From Pseudomonas tritici (GTDB taxonomy: Bacteria > Pseudomonadota > Gammaproteobacteria > Pseudomonadales > Pseudomonadaceae): 64,000 nucleotides of DNA. The DNA lies in assembly GCF_014268275.3 (NCBI RefSeq), contig NZ_CP077084.1:3720001-3784000 (forward strand). The letters are read 5' to 3'. How positions within the stretch are numbered: position 1 is the stretch's first letter; the number at the start of each line of letters is the position of its first letter. Made by a program: the position numbers and the translations under genes. Below the pieces are notes generated by a model. That model saw only the letters and a program-made list of their open reading frames with translations, had not been told where the DNA came from and ran no database searches. Positions 7,911 through 17,545 of this stretch are shown piece by piece.

Positions 7911-9614
7911 TCAGCGCAAGGCGCGGCGCAGGACTTTACCCACGGTGGTCTTGGGCAACTCGGTGGTCCGAAACTCCACATACCTGGGCACCTTGTACCC
8001 CGTCAGATACTCCCGGCAATGCACCAGGATCTGCTCCTGCGTCAGGTTCGGGTCCTTGCGCACTACGATGATCTTGACCTTTTCCCCCGTCACGCCATCT
8101 TCCACCCCAATCGCCGCCACTTCCGCCACCCCTGGGTGCAACGCCACCACGTCTTCGATTTCATTGGGGTACACGTTGAAGCCCGAGACCAGGATCATGT
8201 CTTTCTTGCGATCCACCAGACGGATATAGCCACGCTCGTCCATCACACCGATATCGCCGGTCGACAGCCACCCCTCGGCATCCAGCACCTCGGCGGTGGC
8301 TTCCGGGCGTTTCCAGTAGCCCTGCATCACCTGCGGCCCGCGCACCTGTAGTTCGCCCTGCTCGCCAATCTCGGCCAGCTCGCCGTCTTCACGGATAAAC
8401 CGCACCCAGGTCGACGGCAATGGCACGCCGATGCTGCCGGTGAATTCCATCTCGCGCATGCGCGCAATATTGATCGGGCTGATGCTCACCACCGGCGAAC
8501 ACTCGGTGAGGCCATAGCCTTCGATGATCGGCAGCCCGGTGACTTCCTTCCAACGCTTGGCCACGGCGGTGTGGGTGGCCATGCCGCCCGCAATCACCAT
8601 GCGCAGGTCGGAAAAGTCCCGCGCGCAAAACGCCTTGTTTTCCAGCAAGCCATTAAACAACGTGTTGACCCCGGCAATGCCGTTGAAGCGCTCCTTGCGC
8701 AGGATCATCTGCACCCGCTTCACGTCCCGCGGGTTGGCAATCAAGATATTGCGCCCGCCCAGGCACATGAACATCAGGCAGTTCACCGTCAGCGAAAAAA
8801 TGTGGTAAAGCGGCAGCAAGGTGACGTTGGTTTCCTGCTTTTGCTGGTCCAGTTGGTCACCGACCCAGGCCTTGGCCTGCAGCAGATTGGCGATGATGTT
8901 GCGATGGCTGAGCATCACGCCTTTAGCGTCGCCGGTGGTGCCGCCGGTGTATTGCAGGAAAGCCAGGTCGTCGAGGTGCATTTCCACCGGAAAATGATTG
9001 AGCCCGCGCCCCTGTTTCAAGGCCTGATTGAACCGCACCGAGCCGCGCAGATTGAACGCCGGCACCTGCTTTTGCACGCTACGCAGGATAAAGTTCATCG
9101 CCGCGCCCTTGAAGGTGCCGAGCAAGTCGCCGATGGCCGCGATGACCACGCGCTTGACGCTGCTGCCGGCAATGACTTTTTCCAGGGTATGCGCGAAGTT
9201 TTCGAAGATCACCACGGTCTGCGCGCCGCTGTCCTTGAGCAAATGCTTGAGTTCATGGGAGGTGTACAGCGGGTTGACGTTGACCACCACCGCGCCGGCC
9301 AGGATCGTACCCAGCAGGCAGATCGGGTACTGCAAGCAGTTGGGCATCATCAACGCCACGCGGTCGCCCTTTTGCACACCCTGGCCCTGCAACCAGGCGG
9401 CGAACGCAATGCCTTGCACCTGCCAGTCGGCGTAAGTCATTTCGGTGCCGATGCTCACATACGCCACACGCTCGTGGAATTTCTCCAAGTGTTCGAGGAA
9501 CACCTCGCGCAACGATGGGTAATCTTCAATCGCGGCATCGATATCCGCCGGGACGCCAGGCAGGTAAGCGTCAAGCCAGATCCGTTCGGTTTGTTCCAGG
9601 CTTACAGCGTTCAT
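7911..9614 (-). CDS. fadD: Long-chain fatty acid--CoA ligase (FadD-like)
   Basis: A 567-residue AMP-forming acyl-CoA synthetase. The phosphate-binding motif YTGGTTGDAKG is at 222-232, followed by EGYGLTECSP, the hinge-region GWLSTGDIGVMDERGYI, DRKKDMILVSGFNVYPNEIE and a C-terminal catalytic lysine in LPKTTVGKV. It activates fatty acids with ATP and CoA for beta-oxidation, probably at the inner face of the membrane. The frame extends to 9689, but AAGGAG directly before the ATG at 9614 fixes the start. It is the last gene of a thiolase-maoC-fabG run and the natural entry enzyme for acids made from alkanes by the nearby AlkB. Confidence 0.92.
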   Translation of the reverse strand: MNAVSLEQTERIWLDAYLPGVPADIDAAIEDYPSLREVFLEHLEKFHERVAYVSIGTEMTYADWQVQGIAFAAWLQGQGVQKGDRVALMMPNCLQYPICLLGTILAGAVVVNVNPLYTSHELKHLLKDSGAQTVVIFENFAHTLEKVIAGSSVKRVVIAAIGDLLGTFKGAAMNFILRSVQKQVPAFNLRGSVRFNQALKQGRGLNHFPVEMHLDDLAFLQYTGGTTGDAKGVMLSHRNIIANLLQAKAWVGDQLDQQKQETNVTLLPLYHIFSLTVNCLMFMCLGGRNILIANPRDVKRVQMILRKERFNGIAGVNTLFNGLLENKAFCARDFSDLRMVIAGGMATHTAVAKRWKEVTGLPIIEGYGLTECSPVVSISPINIARMREMEFTGSIGVPLPSTWVRFIREDGELAEIGEQGELQVRGPQVMQGYWKRPEATAEVLDAEGWLSTGDIGVMDERGYIRLVDRKKDMILVSGFNVYPNEIEDVVALHPGVAEVAAIGVEDGVTGEKVKIIVVRKDPNLTQEQILVHCREYLTGYKVPRYVEFRTTELPKTTVGKVLRRALR

Positions 9615-9624
9615 GGCAGTCTCC

Positions 9625-9638
9625 TTGTTGTTGTTTTT
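9625..9638 (-). promoter_or_regulatory. A-rich Crc/Hfq-type motif overlapping the fadD ribosome site
   Basis: On the minus strand AAAAACAACAACAA runs straight into the AAGGAG ribosome-binding site. It contains repeated AAnAAnAA, the pattern bound by the Hfq/Crc complex to block translation of catabolic genes in Pseudomonas. This is the clearest of several such motifs in the window. Confidence 0.55.
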
Positions 9639-9645
9639 GATAGAG

Positions 9646-10944
9646 CTACTTTTCGACGATGGCGGTAATGCCCAGTCCGCCTGCCGCACAGATGGAAATC
9701 AGGCCGCGCCCGCCGCCGTTCTCATGGATGATCTTGGCTAGCGCTGCCAATTGCCGGCCTCCGGTGGCGGCGAACGGGTGACCGCAGCCCAGCGAGCCAC
9801 CGTTGACGTTCATTTTCGCCCGGTCAATGGGGCCCAGCGGCGCGTCCAAGCCTAGACGCTCGCGGCAATAATCGGCGTCTTCCCAGGCCTTGAGCGTGCA
9901 CAGCACCTGGGCGGCAAAGGCCTCGTGGATCTCGAAAAAGTCGAAGTCATTAAAGCTCAGGCCTTCACGTTTGAGCATGCGTGGCACCGCGTAGGCCGGG
10001 GCCATCAGCAGGCCTTCGGTGCCGTCGACAAAGTTCACGGCTGCCGTTTCGCCGGTCCGCAGGTAAGCCAGCACTGGCCAGCCGTGCTCGGCTGCCCATT
10101 CTTCGCTGGCCAGCAACACCACCGAAGCGCCATCGGTCAGCGGCGTGGAGTTGCCTGCGGTGAGCGTGCCGTTCTGGCGGTCGTAAGCGGGTGACAGCCC
10201 GGCGAGTTTCTCCAGGCTGGCGTCAGCGCGTAGGTTATTGTCCCGGGCCAGGCCGCGATGGGGGCTGATCAGGTCGTCGAAGAAGCCACGTTTGTAAGCG
10301 GCATCCAGGCGCTGATGGCTGGTGAGTGTCAGCTCATCCTGGGCCAGGCGCTTGATCTGCCAGCGCTTGGCCATTTCCTCGCAGTGTTCGCCCATGGACA
10401 GGCCGGTGCGTGGCTCACCATTGCGGGGCAGCAAGGGCTTGAAAAACATCGACGGCCGAACCTTGAGCAGCGCTTTCAGCTTGTCGCCCATGCCCTTGGC
10501 GCGGTTGGCCGCGAGCAAGGTGTGGCGCAGGGATTCGTTGATGCCGATGGGGGCGTCGGAGGTGGTGTCGGAACCCCCGGCAATGCCCACCTCGATCTGG
10601 CCCAGTGCGATCTTGTTCGCCACCAGCAATGCGGCTTCCAGGCCGGTGCCACAGGCTTGCTGCACGTCGTAGGCTGGGGTGTCCGGGGACAAGGTGGTGG
10701 ACAGCAGCGACTCACGCGCCAGGTTGAAATCCCGCGAATGCTTGATCACCGCCCCGGCGGCAAACTCACCCAGGCGTTGGCCGTGCAGGTTGTAGCGGTC
10801 GACCAGCCCCTGCAAGGCGGCGACCAGCAGATCCTGGTTGCTGTCGTGGGCGTACACCGTGTTGGAGCGCGCAAAAGGGAGGCGGTTACCGCCGATAATC
10901 GCGACGCGGCGAACCGGAGCTCGGTTGAAGCTGTAATCAGTCAT
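9646..10944 (-). CDS. fadI: Acetyl-CoA C-acyltransferase (thiolase)
   Basis: A 432-residue thiolase. The acyl-accepting cysteine is Cys98 in QQACGTGLEAA. The second half has FFEIHEAFAAQVL, NVNGGSLGCGHPFAATGG with the general-base histidine, and CAAGGLG with the second cysteine. The length and NGGS-GCGHP form fit the FadI/FadA2 branch, which acts on long or branched 3-ketoacyl-CoA. It ends 32 bases before the fadD-like start and overlaps the maoC stop by four bases (ATGA), so it is translated in a coupled operon. The gene symbol is a best family match only. Confidence 0.9.
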   Translation of the reverse strand: MTDYSFNRAPVRRVAIIGGNRLPFARSNTVYAHDSNQDLLVAALQGLVDRYNLHGQRLGEFAAGAVIKHSRDFNLARESLLSTTLSPDTPAYDVQQACGTGLEAALLVANKIALGQIEVGIAGGSDTTSDAPIGINESLRHTLLAANRAKGMGDKLKALLKVRPSMFFKPLLPRNGEPRTGLSMGEHCEEMAKRWQIKRLAQDELTLTSHQRLDAAYKRGFFDDLISPHRGLARDNNLRADASLEKLAGLSPAYDRQNGTLTAGNSTPLTDGASVVLLASEEWAAEHGWPVLAYLRTGETAAVNFVDGTEGLLMAPAYAVPRMLKREGLSFNDFDFFEIHEAFAAQVLCTLKAWEDADYCRERLGLDAPLGPIDRAKMNVNGGSLGCGHPFAATGGRQLAALAKIIHENGGGRGLISICAAGGLGITAIVEK

Positions 10945-11831
10945 TTAAGGCTCTCTTTCCAGACGAACAGTCCACGCATGTGAGGCTTGTCACCTGCGAA
11001 ATTGCGTACTTCAAACTCACGGCAAGGGCCCGCTGCCGGACGGTTCCACAGCGCGACCTGGCCGGGCAGGAAGATCGGCAGCTTGAAATCGCAATGCGCC
11101 TCGGCCTGGTCCAGCCCACCGGGCGGTTGCTGCGCGGCAAGGGCGCGGCCCAAGGTCCACATGCCGTGGGCGATGGCACGGCGAAAGCCGAAGATTTTCG
11201 CGCCGATCACCGACGTGTGGATCGGGTTGAAATCCCCCGAGACCTTGGCAAAGCGCCGGCCCAGGTCGGCGGGCAGCACCCAACGTTGAGTGCGCAACAA
11301 CCCTTCTTCCTGCAACGGCAACGCGTCGTCCCAGGGCTCGCCGACCGGGTCGTTGACATCCCGGCGCAGGTACAGGCTGTCGCTCTCCCATACCAGGGTG
11401 CCAGCACTGTAGGCACGGGTCGCGATGCTCAACGCCTGCCCCTTGGGATGCGCGACCCAGCGCTCGCAATACACTTCCAGGCGCAAGGCCTGGCCTTCGT
11501 GCAGGCGTTGGTGCTGACGAATACGATTCGCCAGGTGCACCATGCCGCTGGCCGGGTACGGGAAACTCGGGCGGGTCAACAGCATCAGGTGCAGCGGGAA
11601 CGCCAACACATGGGGATAAGACAGCGGCACGCCTTGCTCGCGGCGAAAACCACAGGCACGGCCATACGCGGCAATGCCAGCGGCGGATAACTCCACTGCC
11701 GAGCGCACCAGGCGTTCCTTGGGCAATACAGGCGCACCGTCGAGCGCTGGCTTGCGCAAGGCCCGCACGCCGTCCAGCAGCAAGCGGGTGCGTGATGGCG
11801 GTGGGTCGATAATCTGTGTCACGTAGTCCAT
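10941..11831 (-). CDS. MaoC-family enoyl-CoA hydratase
   Basis: A 296-residue double-hotdog hydratase. The catalytic motif is DFNPIH at 200-205 followed by FRRAIAHGMW, where Asp200 and His205 are the active-site pair. The N-terminal half is a degenerate hotdog. Such proteins hydrate trans-2-enoyl-CoA to 3R-hydroxyacyl-CoA. The neighbours, a two-domain FabG reductase (used here as a dehydrogenase) and a thiolase, would complete the R-type beta-oxidation route. The start ATG lies three bases past the fabG stop region, and the stop overlaps the thiolase start. Confidence 0.88.
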   Translation of the reverse strand: MDYVTQIIDPPPSRTRLLLDGVRALRKPALDGAPVLPKERLVRSAVELSAAGIAAYGRACGFRREQGVPLSYPHVLAFPLHLMLLTRPSFPYPASGMVHLANRIRQHQRLHEGQALRLEVYCERWVAHPKGQALSIATRAYSAGTLVWESDSLYLRRDVNDPVGEPWDDALPLQEEGLLRTQRWVLPADLGRRFAKVSGDFNPIHTSVIGAKIFGFRRAIAHGMWTLGRALAAQQPPGGLDQAEAHCDFKLPIFLPGQVALWNRPAAGPCREFEVRNFAGDKPHMRGLFVWKESLK

Positions 11832-11834
11832 GGC

Positions 11835-13178
11835 TCAGGCTCCCAGCAGGCTTTGGCCGCACACGCGTACGACTTGGCCGTTGACCCCGCCAGACGCAGG
11901 GTGCGCCAGCCAGGCAATGGTCTCCGCCACATCGATCGGCTGCCCGCCTTGGGACAGCGAATTCATGCGCCGCCCCGCTTCACGAATCATCAGCGGGATC
12001 TTCGCGGTCATTTGGGTTTCGATAAACCCCGGCGCCACCGCATTCACGGTGACGTGCTGCGCCGCCGCACGCGGTGCCAGGCCCTGGACCAGGCCGATCA
12101 CACCGGCCTTGGAAGTGGCGTAATTGCTTTGCCCGAGGTTGCCAGCGATGCCGGAAATCGACGACACGCACACGATGCGCCCACCGGGGTTCAGCCCTTG
12201 GTTTTGCAATAACGCGTCGCTGAGTTGCAGGGGCGCCTCAAGGTTGACCGCCAGCACACTGCGCCACGCCGCCTCGGTCATTTTGGCGATGGTTTTGTCG
12301 CGGGTGATCCCGGCGTTGTGCACCACCACGTCAAAAGCGCCGTATTGACTGACATGGGCCTGCAGCAGTGCGCCGGCATCCGTTGCAGTGATATCCAGGG
12401 GCAGCGCCGAACCGCCGACACTCTCCGCCGCCTGTTGCAGCGACGCCTGGGCCTGCGGCACATCCACGCACACCACATGGGCACCGTCGCGCGCCAACAC
12501 TTGGGCAATCGCCAAACCGATGCCACGGGAAGCGCCGGTGACCAGCGCGCGGCGGCCGGCGAAGGGTTTGTCCCAGTTGACGGGAACCTGGCCGTCCACC
12601 GGTTTTTCCAGGCGCACCACCTGCCCCGATACATACGCCGACCGGCGCGACAGGAAGAACCGCAGGCTGCTGTCCAGTGCGTCTTCGGCGCCCGGCGCCA
12701 CGTAGATCAGTTGCACGGTGATCGCCCGGCGCAACTCCTTGGCCAGCGAACGCACCAACCCTTCAAGGGCGCGTTGGGCGATGGCTTGGGGCAAGTCCTG
12801 GCAGTGTTCCGGCGCGGTACCGAGTACCACCACGCGGCCGTGCTGACCGAGGCGCTTGGCGTTGGCATGGAAGAACACATACAGCTCATCCAGTTGCTGC
12901 AGGTCGGCCACGGCGCTGGCGTCAAACACCGCGCCCTGCACGTTCACCGTGGACGGCGCCTTGAGCGAGGCCGGGGTGGCGGTGACGGTGTCGGTGGCCG
13001 CGAAAATCCGCTGCACCTCAAAGGCCAGGCGCCCTGCCCCGGCGAGGATCACCGGGTTGGCCAGGCCTTGCTGGCCGCTGCGATGACGTTGCAGCGCCAA
13101 GGGTTGCGGCAGGCCAACGGCCTGGGCCAGGCGACGGCCCCAAGGGGAATTGACGAAAGAAAGGTAGCTGTCACTCAT
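11835..13178 (-). CDS. fabG: Two-domain (high molecular weight) 3-oxoacyl-ACP/CoA reductase, FabG4-like
   Basis: The 447-residue protein is about 200 residues longer than ordinary FabG. The catalytic SDR domain occupies about 205-447, with TGASRGIG at 214-221, NAG at 288-290, Ser340, Tyr353 and Lys357. The N-terminal 200 residues form a second Rossmann-like domain without the cofactor or catalytic motifs, as in mycobacterial FabG4. FabG4-type enzymes use NAD(H) and act on long-chain CoA thioesters. The order FabG-MaoC-thiolase-ligase, with FadE just upstream, mirrors the mycobacterial fadE5-fadA2-fabG4-htdX locus and supports a degradative role. Confidence 0.9.
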   Translation of the reverse strand: MSDSYLSFVNSPWGRRLAQAVGLPQPLALQRHRSGQQGLANPVILAGAGRLAFEVQRIFAATDTVTATPASLKAPSTVNVQGAVFDASAVADLQQLDELYVFFHANAKRLGQHGRVVVLGTAPEHCQDLPQAIAQRALEGLVRSLAKELRRAITVQLIYVAPGAEDALDSSLRFFLSRRSAYVSGQVVRLEKPVDGQVPVNWDKPFAGRRALVTGASRGIGLAIAQVLARDGAHVVCVDVPQAQASLQQAAESVGGSALPLDITATDAGALLQAHVSQYGAFDVVVHNAGITRDKTIAKMTEAAWRSVLAVNLEAPLQLSDALLQNQGLNPGGRIVCVSSISGIAGNLGQSNYATSKAGVIGLVQGLAPRAAAQHVTVNAVAPGFIETQMTAKIPLMIREAGRRMNSLSQGGQPIDVAETIAWLAHPASGGVNGQVVRVCGQSLLGA

Positions 13179-13222
13179 AGGTAGTTCTACTCACAACGCT
13201 GTCTTGGCTGTAAACCCGATCA

Positions 13223-13314
13223 GTGTGGGAGCGGGCTTGCTCGCGAATGCGCCGTTTCAGTCACCCGATGCAGCGACTGATCCACCGCATTCGCGAGCAA
13301 GCCCGCTCCCACAT
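13223..13314. repeat. REP pair (GGGAGCGGGCTTGCTCGC family)
   Basis: Two opposed units, GTGGGAGCGGGCTTGCTCGC and its complement, flank a 45-base core containing the complementary GAATGCG/CGCATTC ends. It separates fadE from fabG on the minus strand. Confidence 0.8.
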
Positions 13315-13330
13315 TTGGATCGTGTTTCTC

Positions 13331-15856
13331 CTAATTCACCGAGGTACTTTCACCTTGGGCGGTTCGGCGCTTTGGCATAGGCTCCAGCGCTTGCTTGCGC
13401 CGCTGCAACGCCTCCAGCAACCCGAAGTCCTGCGGGAAGTCATCCACTTGGATGCCGTGGTCGGCGTATTCCACATAGCGACCGAGCAAGGTGTCTTCGT
13501 CGTCGCTGATCAGGTCCAGCGCCCGCGCCTTGACGCGCCAGACGGTGAAGGCCGTGGCTGAGATCGGCATCGGTTCGATCAAGCCCTGCTTGACGGCGGG
13601 CTTGAGTCGGGCGTCGATCAACTCCACCTGCGGCAACAGGCGGAAGCCCAGTTCGCCGTAGGCCAATTTGTCGATTTCCGGACGTGGGATGTAGGAATTG
13701 GCCAGCAAGCGGTCGCGGGTTTCGCCTGGTGTCTGCACCACATCCGCCACCTGGGCCAGCAGACGGTCCGAAGGTTTGCGCAACGGGATACCGAACGGGA
13801 ACGTCAACGCCCGCACCACGGCCGCCGCCGCTTTTGACGGGTAGTTATCGAGCACCTCGGCCAGCGCCTCATGAGCCCGCAGCAATGCATCCTGGGCCGA
13901 CCAATGCACCAACGGCAGGTCCGCCTGGGGCCGGCCGTCATCCTCGAAGCGCTTGAGCACGCAGGACAAAATGTACAGCTGCGACAGAATATCCCCCAGG
14001 CGCCCGGTGATACTTTCCTTGCGCTTGAGTGCACCGCCCAGTACGCCCATGGAAACGTCCGAAATCAACGCCAGCACCACCGACAGACGATTGGCCTGGC
14101 GATAGTAGGACGCCAACGCGGGGTCGGTCTTGGCCGGTACGGATATCAGCCGCCCCGCTGTCAGAGAATGCACTGCCGCGCGTACGGTGTTAGCCAGCAC
14201 AAAGCTCACATGGCCGAACATCGCGCTGTCGAAGTCTTCCAGCGCCTTGCGCCGGTCCGGGTTGCTCGCTGCTTCCATCTCGCGGAACACATAGGGATGG
14301 CAACGAATCAGCCCCTGGCCATAGATGATCAGGCAGCGCGTCATGATGTTCGCGCCTTCCACGGTAATGGCGATGGGGCTTTGCTGATAGGCACGCGCCA
14401 GGAAGTTATTCGGCCCCATGCAGATGCCCTTGCCAGCAACGATGTCCATGCCGTCATTGACGATGATGCGCGCGCGCTCGGTGACGTGGTACTTGGCGAT
14501 GGCCGAGATCACCGAAGGTTTCTCACCCGCATCCAGGGACGCTACCGAGACTTTACGCACCGCATCGCAGGCATACAGGTGCCCGGCCATGCGTGCCAGT
14601 GGCGCCTGCACGCCTTCGAATTTTCCGATCGGCAAGCCGAACTGTTTACGCATGGCAGCGTAGGCCGTGGTGCCGCGCACCGCGACCTTGCCCAGGCCGA
14701 CGTTGGCCGACGGCAAGGAAATCGCCCGCCCCGCTGCCAGGCATTCCATCAACATGCGCCAGCCATTGCCGACTTGCTCGCGGCCACCGATCACCCATTC
14801 CAGTGGGATGAAGACATCCTTACCGGTGGTAGGACCGTTCTGGAACACAGCATTCAATGGCCAATGACGGCGACCGCTGTTCACGCCGGGATGGGACGTT
14901 GGAATCAGTGCACAGGTGATGCCGAGTGAGCCGGGAGCACCGAGCAAGCCGTCCGGGTCTTCAGCGCGGAATGCCAGGCCCAACACCGTGGCAATCGGGC
15001 CGAGGGTGATGTAGCGCTTGTCCCAAGTCACACGAAAACCGAGCACTTCCTCGCCTTCATGGGTGCCTTTGCAGACGATGCCCAGGTCGGGAATCGCCCC
15101 CGCATCAGAGCCGGCATAGGGGCTGGTCAGCGCGAAGCACGGGATGTCCTCACCCCGCGCCAGACGCGGCAGGTAGTAATTGCGTTGGGCATCGGTGCCG
15201 TAATGCAACAGCAGCTCCGCCGGACCGAGGGAATTGGGCACCATCACCGAAATCGCCGCCGCCGAGCAGCGCGTCGACAGCTTCATCACCACTTGCGAGT
15301 GCGCGTAGTGGGAGAACCCTTTGCCGCCGTATTGCTTGGGAATGATCATGCCGAGAAACCCGGCATCCTTGGTGTACTGCCAGCCTTCGGGTGACATGTC
15401 CTGCCACACCTGGGTGGTTTCCCAGTCATTGGCGATGTCGCACAGGGTTTCCACTTCGTTGTCGAGAAAGGCTTGTTCTTCGGCGCTCAGACTGGCTGGA
15501 GCAGCTTGCAACAGGCGCTGCCAGTTGGGCTTGCCGCTGAACAACTCGGCGTCCCACCACACAGTGCCAGACTCGATGGCGGCGCGCTCGGTGTCGGACA
15601 TCGCCGGCATGATCGTACGAAACAGGCCTAGGGCCTTGCTGGTAAGCAAGGTGCGGCGCAGGGGCTTGATCGTCATCAGCAACGCGGGCAACACCACCAG
15701 CACGGCCGCGACGGTGGTACCGAATCCGGCAACCACGTTGAACAGGTAACCCGCCGCCAGCCAGACCAGGCCGGCACCCAACCACAGGGTGGCGGCAGCT
15801 TGTCGATATGCCAGGGCAATCGCTGCTGCGAAACCCACCAGTAACCAGATAACCAT
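13331..15856 (-). CDS. fadE: Acyl-CoA dehydrogenase, FadE type
   Basis: At 841 residues this is the long FadE form. Three hydrophobic stretches at the N terminus (about 1-17, 22-40 and 44-63) anchor it to the inner membrane. The dehydrogenase core follows from about 95, with CFALTSPYAGSDAG at 240-253 for FAD binding and the catalytic glutamate Glu500 in ITVEGANIMTRC. The C-terminal 250 residues are the extra FadE domain. It performs the first oxidation of beta-oxidation. A REP element lies between it and fabG, and a terminator before it from the fadL unit, so it probably has its own promoter. Confidence 0.93.
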   Translation of the reverse strand: MVIWLLVGFAAAIALAYRQAAATLWLGAGLVWLAAGYLFNVVAGFGTTVAAVLVVLPALLMTIKPLRRTLLTSKALGLFRTIMPAMSDTERAAIESGTVWWDAELFSGKPNWQRLLQAAPASLSAEEQAFLDNEVETLCDIANDWETTQVWQDMSPEGWQYTKDAGFLGMIIPKQYGGKGFSHYAHSQVVMKLSTRCSAAAISVMVPNSLGPAELLLHYGTDAQRNYYLPRLARGEDIPCFALTSPYAGSDAGAIPDLGIVCKGTHEGEEVLGFRVTWDKRYITLGPIATVLGLAFRAEDPDGLLGAPGSLGITCALIPTSHPGVNSGRRHWPLNAVFQNGPTTGKDVFIPLEWVIGGREQVGNGWRMLMECLAAGRAISLPSANVGLGKVAVRGTTAYAAMRKQFGLPIGKFEGVQAPLARMAGHLYACDAVRKVSVASLDAGEKPSVISAIAKYHVTERARIIVNDGMDIVAGKGICMGPNNFLARAYQQSPIAITVEGANIMTRCLIIYGQGLIRCHPYVFREMEAASNPDRRKALEDFDSAMFGHVSFVLANTVRAAVHSLTAGRLISVPAKTDPALASYYRQANRLSVVLALISDVSMGVLGGALKRKESITGRLGDILSQLYILSCVLKRFEDDGRPQADLPLVHWSAQDALLRAHEALAEVLDNYPSKAAAAVVRALTFPFGIPLRKPSDRLLAQVADVVQTPGETRDRLLANSYIPRPEIDKLAYGELGFRLLPQVELIDARLKPAVKQGLIEPMPISATAFTVWRVKARALDLISDDEDTLLGRYVEYADHGIQVDDFPQDFGLLEALQRRKQALEPMPKRRTAQGESTSVN

Positions 15857-15988
15857 GGAGATACCTCTACTTGATTCAGGGTACGGCCTACGTGCGCCGG
15901 GCCGGATGACATGCGGCGTAACGTCACACTACAAAATTCGAAAACTATATTCAAATTTTGTTTTGAAATAATTATTTAACGCTAGGGC

Positions 15989-16014
15989 AAAAAAATGACG
16001 GCCGAGCGGGCCGC
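15989..16014 (-). terminator. Rho-independent terminator after fadL copy 1
   Basis: On the minus strand a GC stem (CGGCC/GGCCG with flanking pairs) is followed directly by ATTTTTTTG. It lies about 40 bases past the stop of the outer-membrane protein gene and separates it from fadE. Confidence 0.65.
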
Positions 16015-16054
16015 CTGGTCCATCAACACGCTGAGCGGATCACCCAGCGAAACA

Positions 16055-17509
16055 TCAGAACGTGTAGGTCGCCGACAGGCTGATGACATCGCCGGACGCC
16101 TTGACCTTGCCATTGAGACTCGCGCCGCCCAGCCGGTCTACGTTTTGGGTCCTCAACTTCACCTGCTCAGCGAACTGATGGGAATAGGCAATATCAAGCG
16201 TCAGGCCCTCGATTGCCTTTACGTCGTACCCGGCGCCAACGGACAGAAAGGTGCGATCACCATCCGGGATCCGCGGGTCACGGGTCGAGTTACGGGTAGG
16301 CGTCTGGTCGACGGCCACGCCCGCACGCAAGGTCAGTTCATCGGTGGCACGAAAGTCTCCACCCAGGGAGTACATCCAGGTGTTCTGGTAGTTGTAGGGA
16401 ATAGAGACGATCGTGAGGTCACCGGACTTGAGCGTCAGGTCCTTGAACGCCGACCACTGCGTCCAAACCACGCTTGCCCCCAGGGTGAATCGATCATTGA
16501 ACCTGTGCACCCAGTCCAGGCCGGCGGTGGCAGGGATATCCAGCTGGGTACTGGCATGCGCACCGTTCGGAAACAGCTCAAGTCCCGGATAAGCCGTGCC
16601 CACCAGCGTACCGCTGCCGCCAAATGGGCTCGGTTGGGTCATAAGGTTGTAGGAAAACTGATCGGCATGAATGTTGTATTTGCCGGTCATCTTGTTCTTG
16701 ATCCTGGCGTGGTAATTCAGACCCAGGGTGTCTTTCTCCGTAGGTTTCCAGACGACGCCGGTAAACCAGCCTGCTGAAATATTGTCGACTTTGACCCGTA
16801 TCAACGCGCCGCCCACGTCCGATGGGAAAGGAGTGCCGCCGAGTATGGAATCGGACACCGCCGCTGCCGACAGCAAGTCGATGTTCTGGCTGACGAAGCC
16901 CTTGCTGTGCTGAACGATCACGCCGCCACCGATGGAAAACTCGTCGTTGACCTTGAACGATAATGACCCCGTCAAACCCACGGTTTCGATTTTGGTATCC
17001 ACTGCAAAACCGCGCAGTTTCGAGTCTTCATCCCAGGTGGATCGCATGCCTTGGGGTACAACCTGGCTCAGCCCGAAGGCAAATTGGTCACCAAGCGGCA
17101 TCACCATGAAACCCGTCGGCAGCCAAGCGGAAAAACCACCTTGGCCACCGTCGTTGTTGTTCACGGTAGTCGCTGTGGGATCAGGGAAACCGCTGTCATC
17201 CAGCGGGGTACTGGAAATTGGGTTGCCTGCGTAATCAGAGGCCGCGCCTGTGTATTTGATCTTGATGCGTGCGTAGTCGACCGTGAACTGCGCAACGTTA
17301 CGGTCTGTGAACGCCATGGCAGCTGGGTTGTTGTACGCAGCGCTCGGATCGTTCTTGAACAGCGAACCACCGGCAAATGCCCTGCCCCAGCCAGGCGCAC
17401 CATAAGTCGGGGTGGAGAAACCACCGGCGTGCACAGGTGCGGCAATCATCAGCCCGCCCATAAACGCCAACCCCAGGAGAACCTGTACCGGTCGTGTCTT
17501 GTCATTCAT
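16055..17509 (-). CDS. fadL: FadL/OmpP1-family outer-membrane hydrocarbon transporter, copy 1
   Basis: A 484-residue protein with a signal peptide ending near PVHA and then GGFSTPTYGAPGWGRAFAGG, the N-terminal hatch region of FadL channels. The NPAAMAF segment (NPA motif) and a C-terminal alternating beta-strand pattern ending in LSATYTF are typical of the 14-strand barrel. Family members let fatty acids, alkanes or aromatics diffuse across the outer membrane. A second gene of exactly the same length and nearly the same sequence lies at 18747-20201. Both follow a praB gene, and the alkB context points to alkane or fatty-acid uptake. Confidence 0.92.
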   Translation of the reverse strand: MNDKTRPVQVLLGLAFMGGLMIAAPVHAGGFSTPTYGAPGWGRAFAGGSLFKNDPSAAYNNPAAMAFTDRNVAQFTVDYARIKIKYTGAASDYAGNPISSTPLDDSGFPDPTATTVNNNDGGQGGFSAWLPTGFMVMPLGDQFAFGLSQVVPQGMRSTWDEDSKLRGFAVDTKIETVGLTGSLSFKVNDEFSIGGGVIVQHSKGFVSQNIDLLSAAAVSDSILGGTPFPSDVGGALIRVKVDNISAGWFTGVVWKPTEKDTLGLNYHARIKNKMTGKYNIHADQFSYNLMTQPSPFGGSGTLVGTAYPGLELFPNGAHASTQLDIPATAGLDWVHRFNDRFTLGASVVWTQWSAFKDLTLKSGDLTIVSIPYNYQNTWMYSLGGDFRATDELTLRAGVAVDQTPTRNSTRDPRIPDGDRTFLSVGAGYDVKAIEGLTLDIAYSHQFAEQVKLRTQNVDRLGGASLNGKVKASGDVISLSATYTF

Positions 17510-17545
17510 ACGGTATTCCTAATGCCATCTCATATAGCTAAACCA

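Noticed and set aside
8571..9668. Plus-strand frame of 365 codons
   Set aside because: Antisense to the fadD-like gene, with no domain pattern and biased composition.
13871..14929. Plus-strand frame of 352 codons
   Set aside because: Antisense to fadE. The composition and lack of ribosome site mark it as a shadow.
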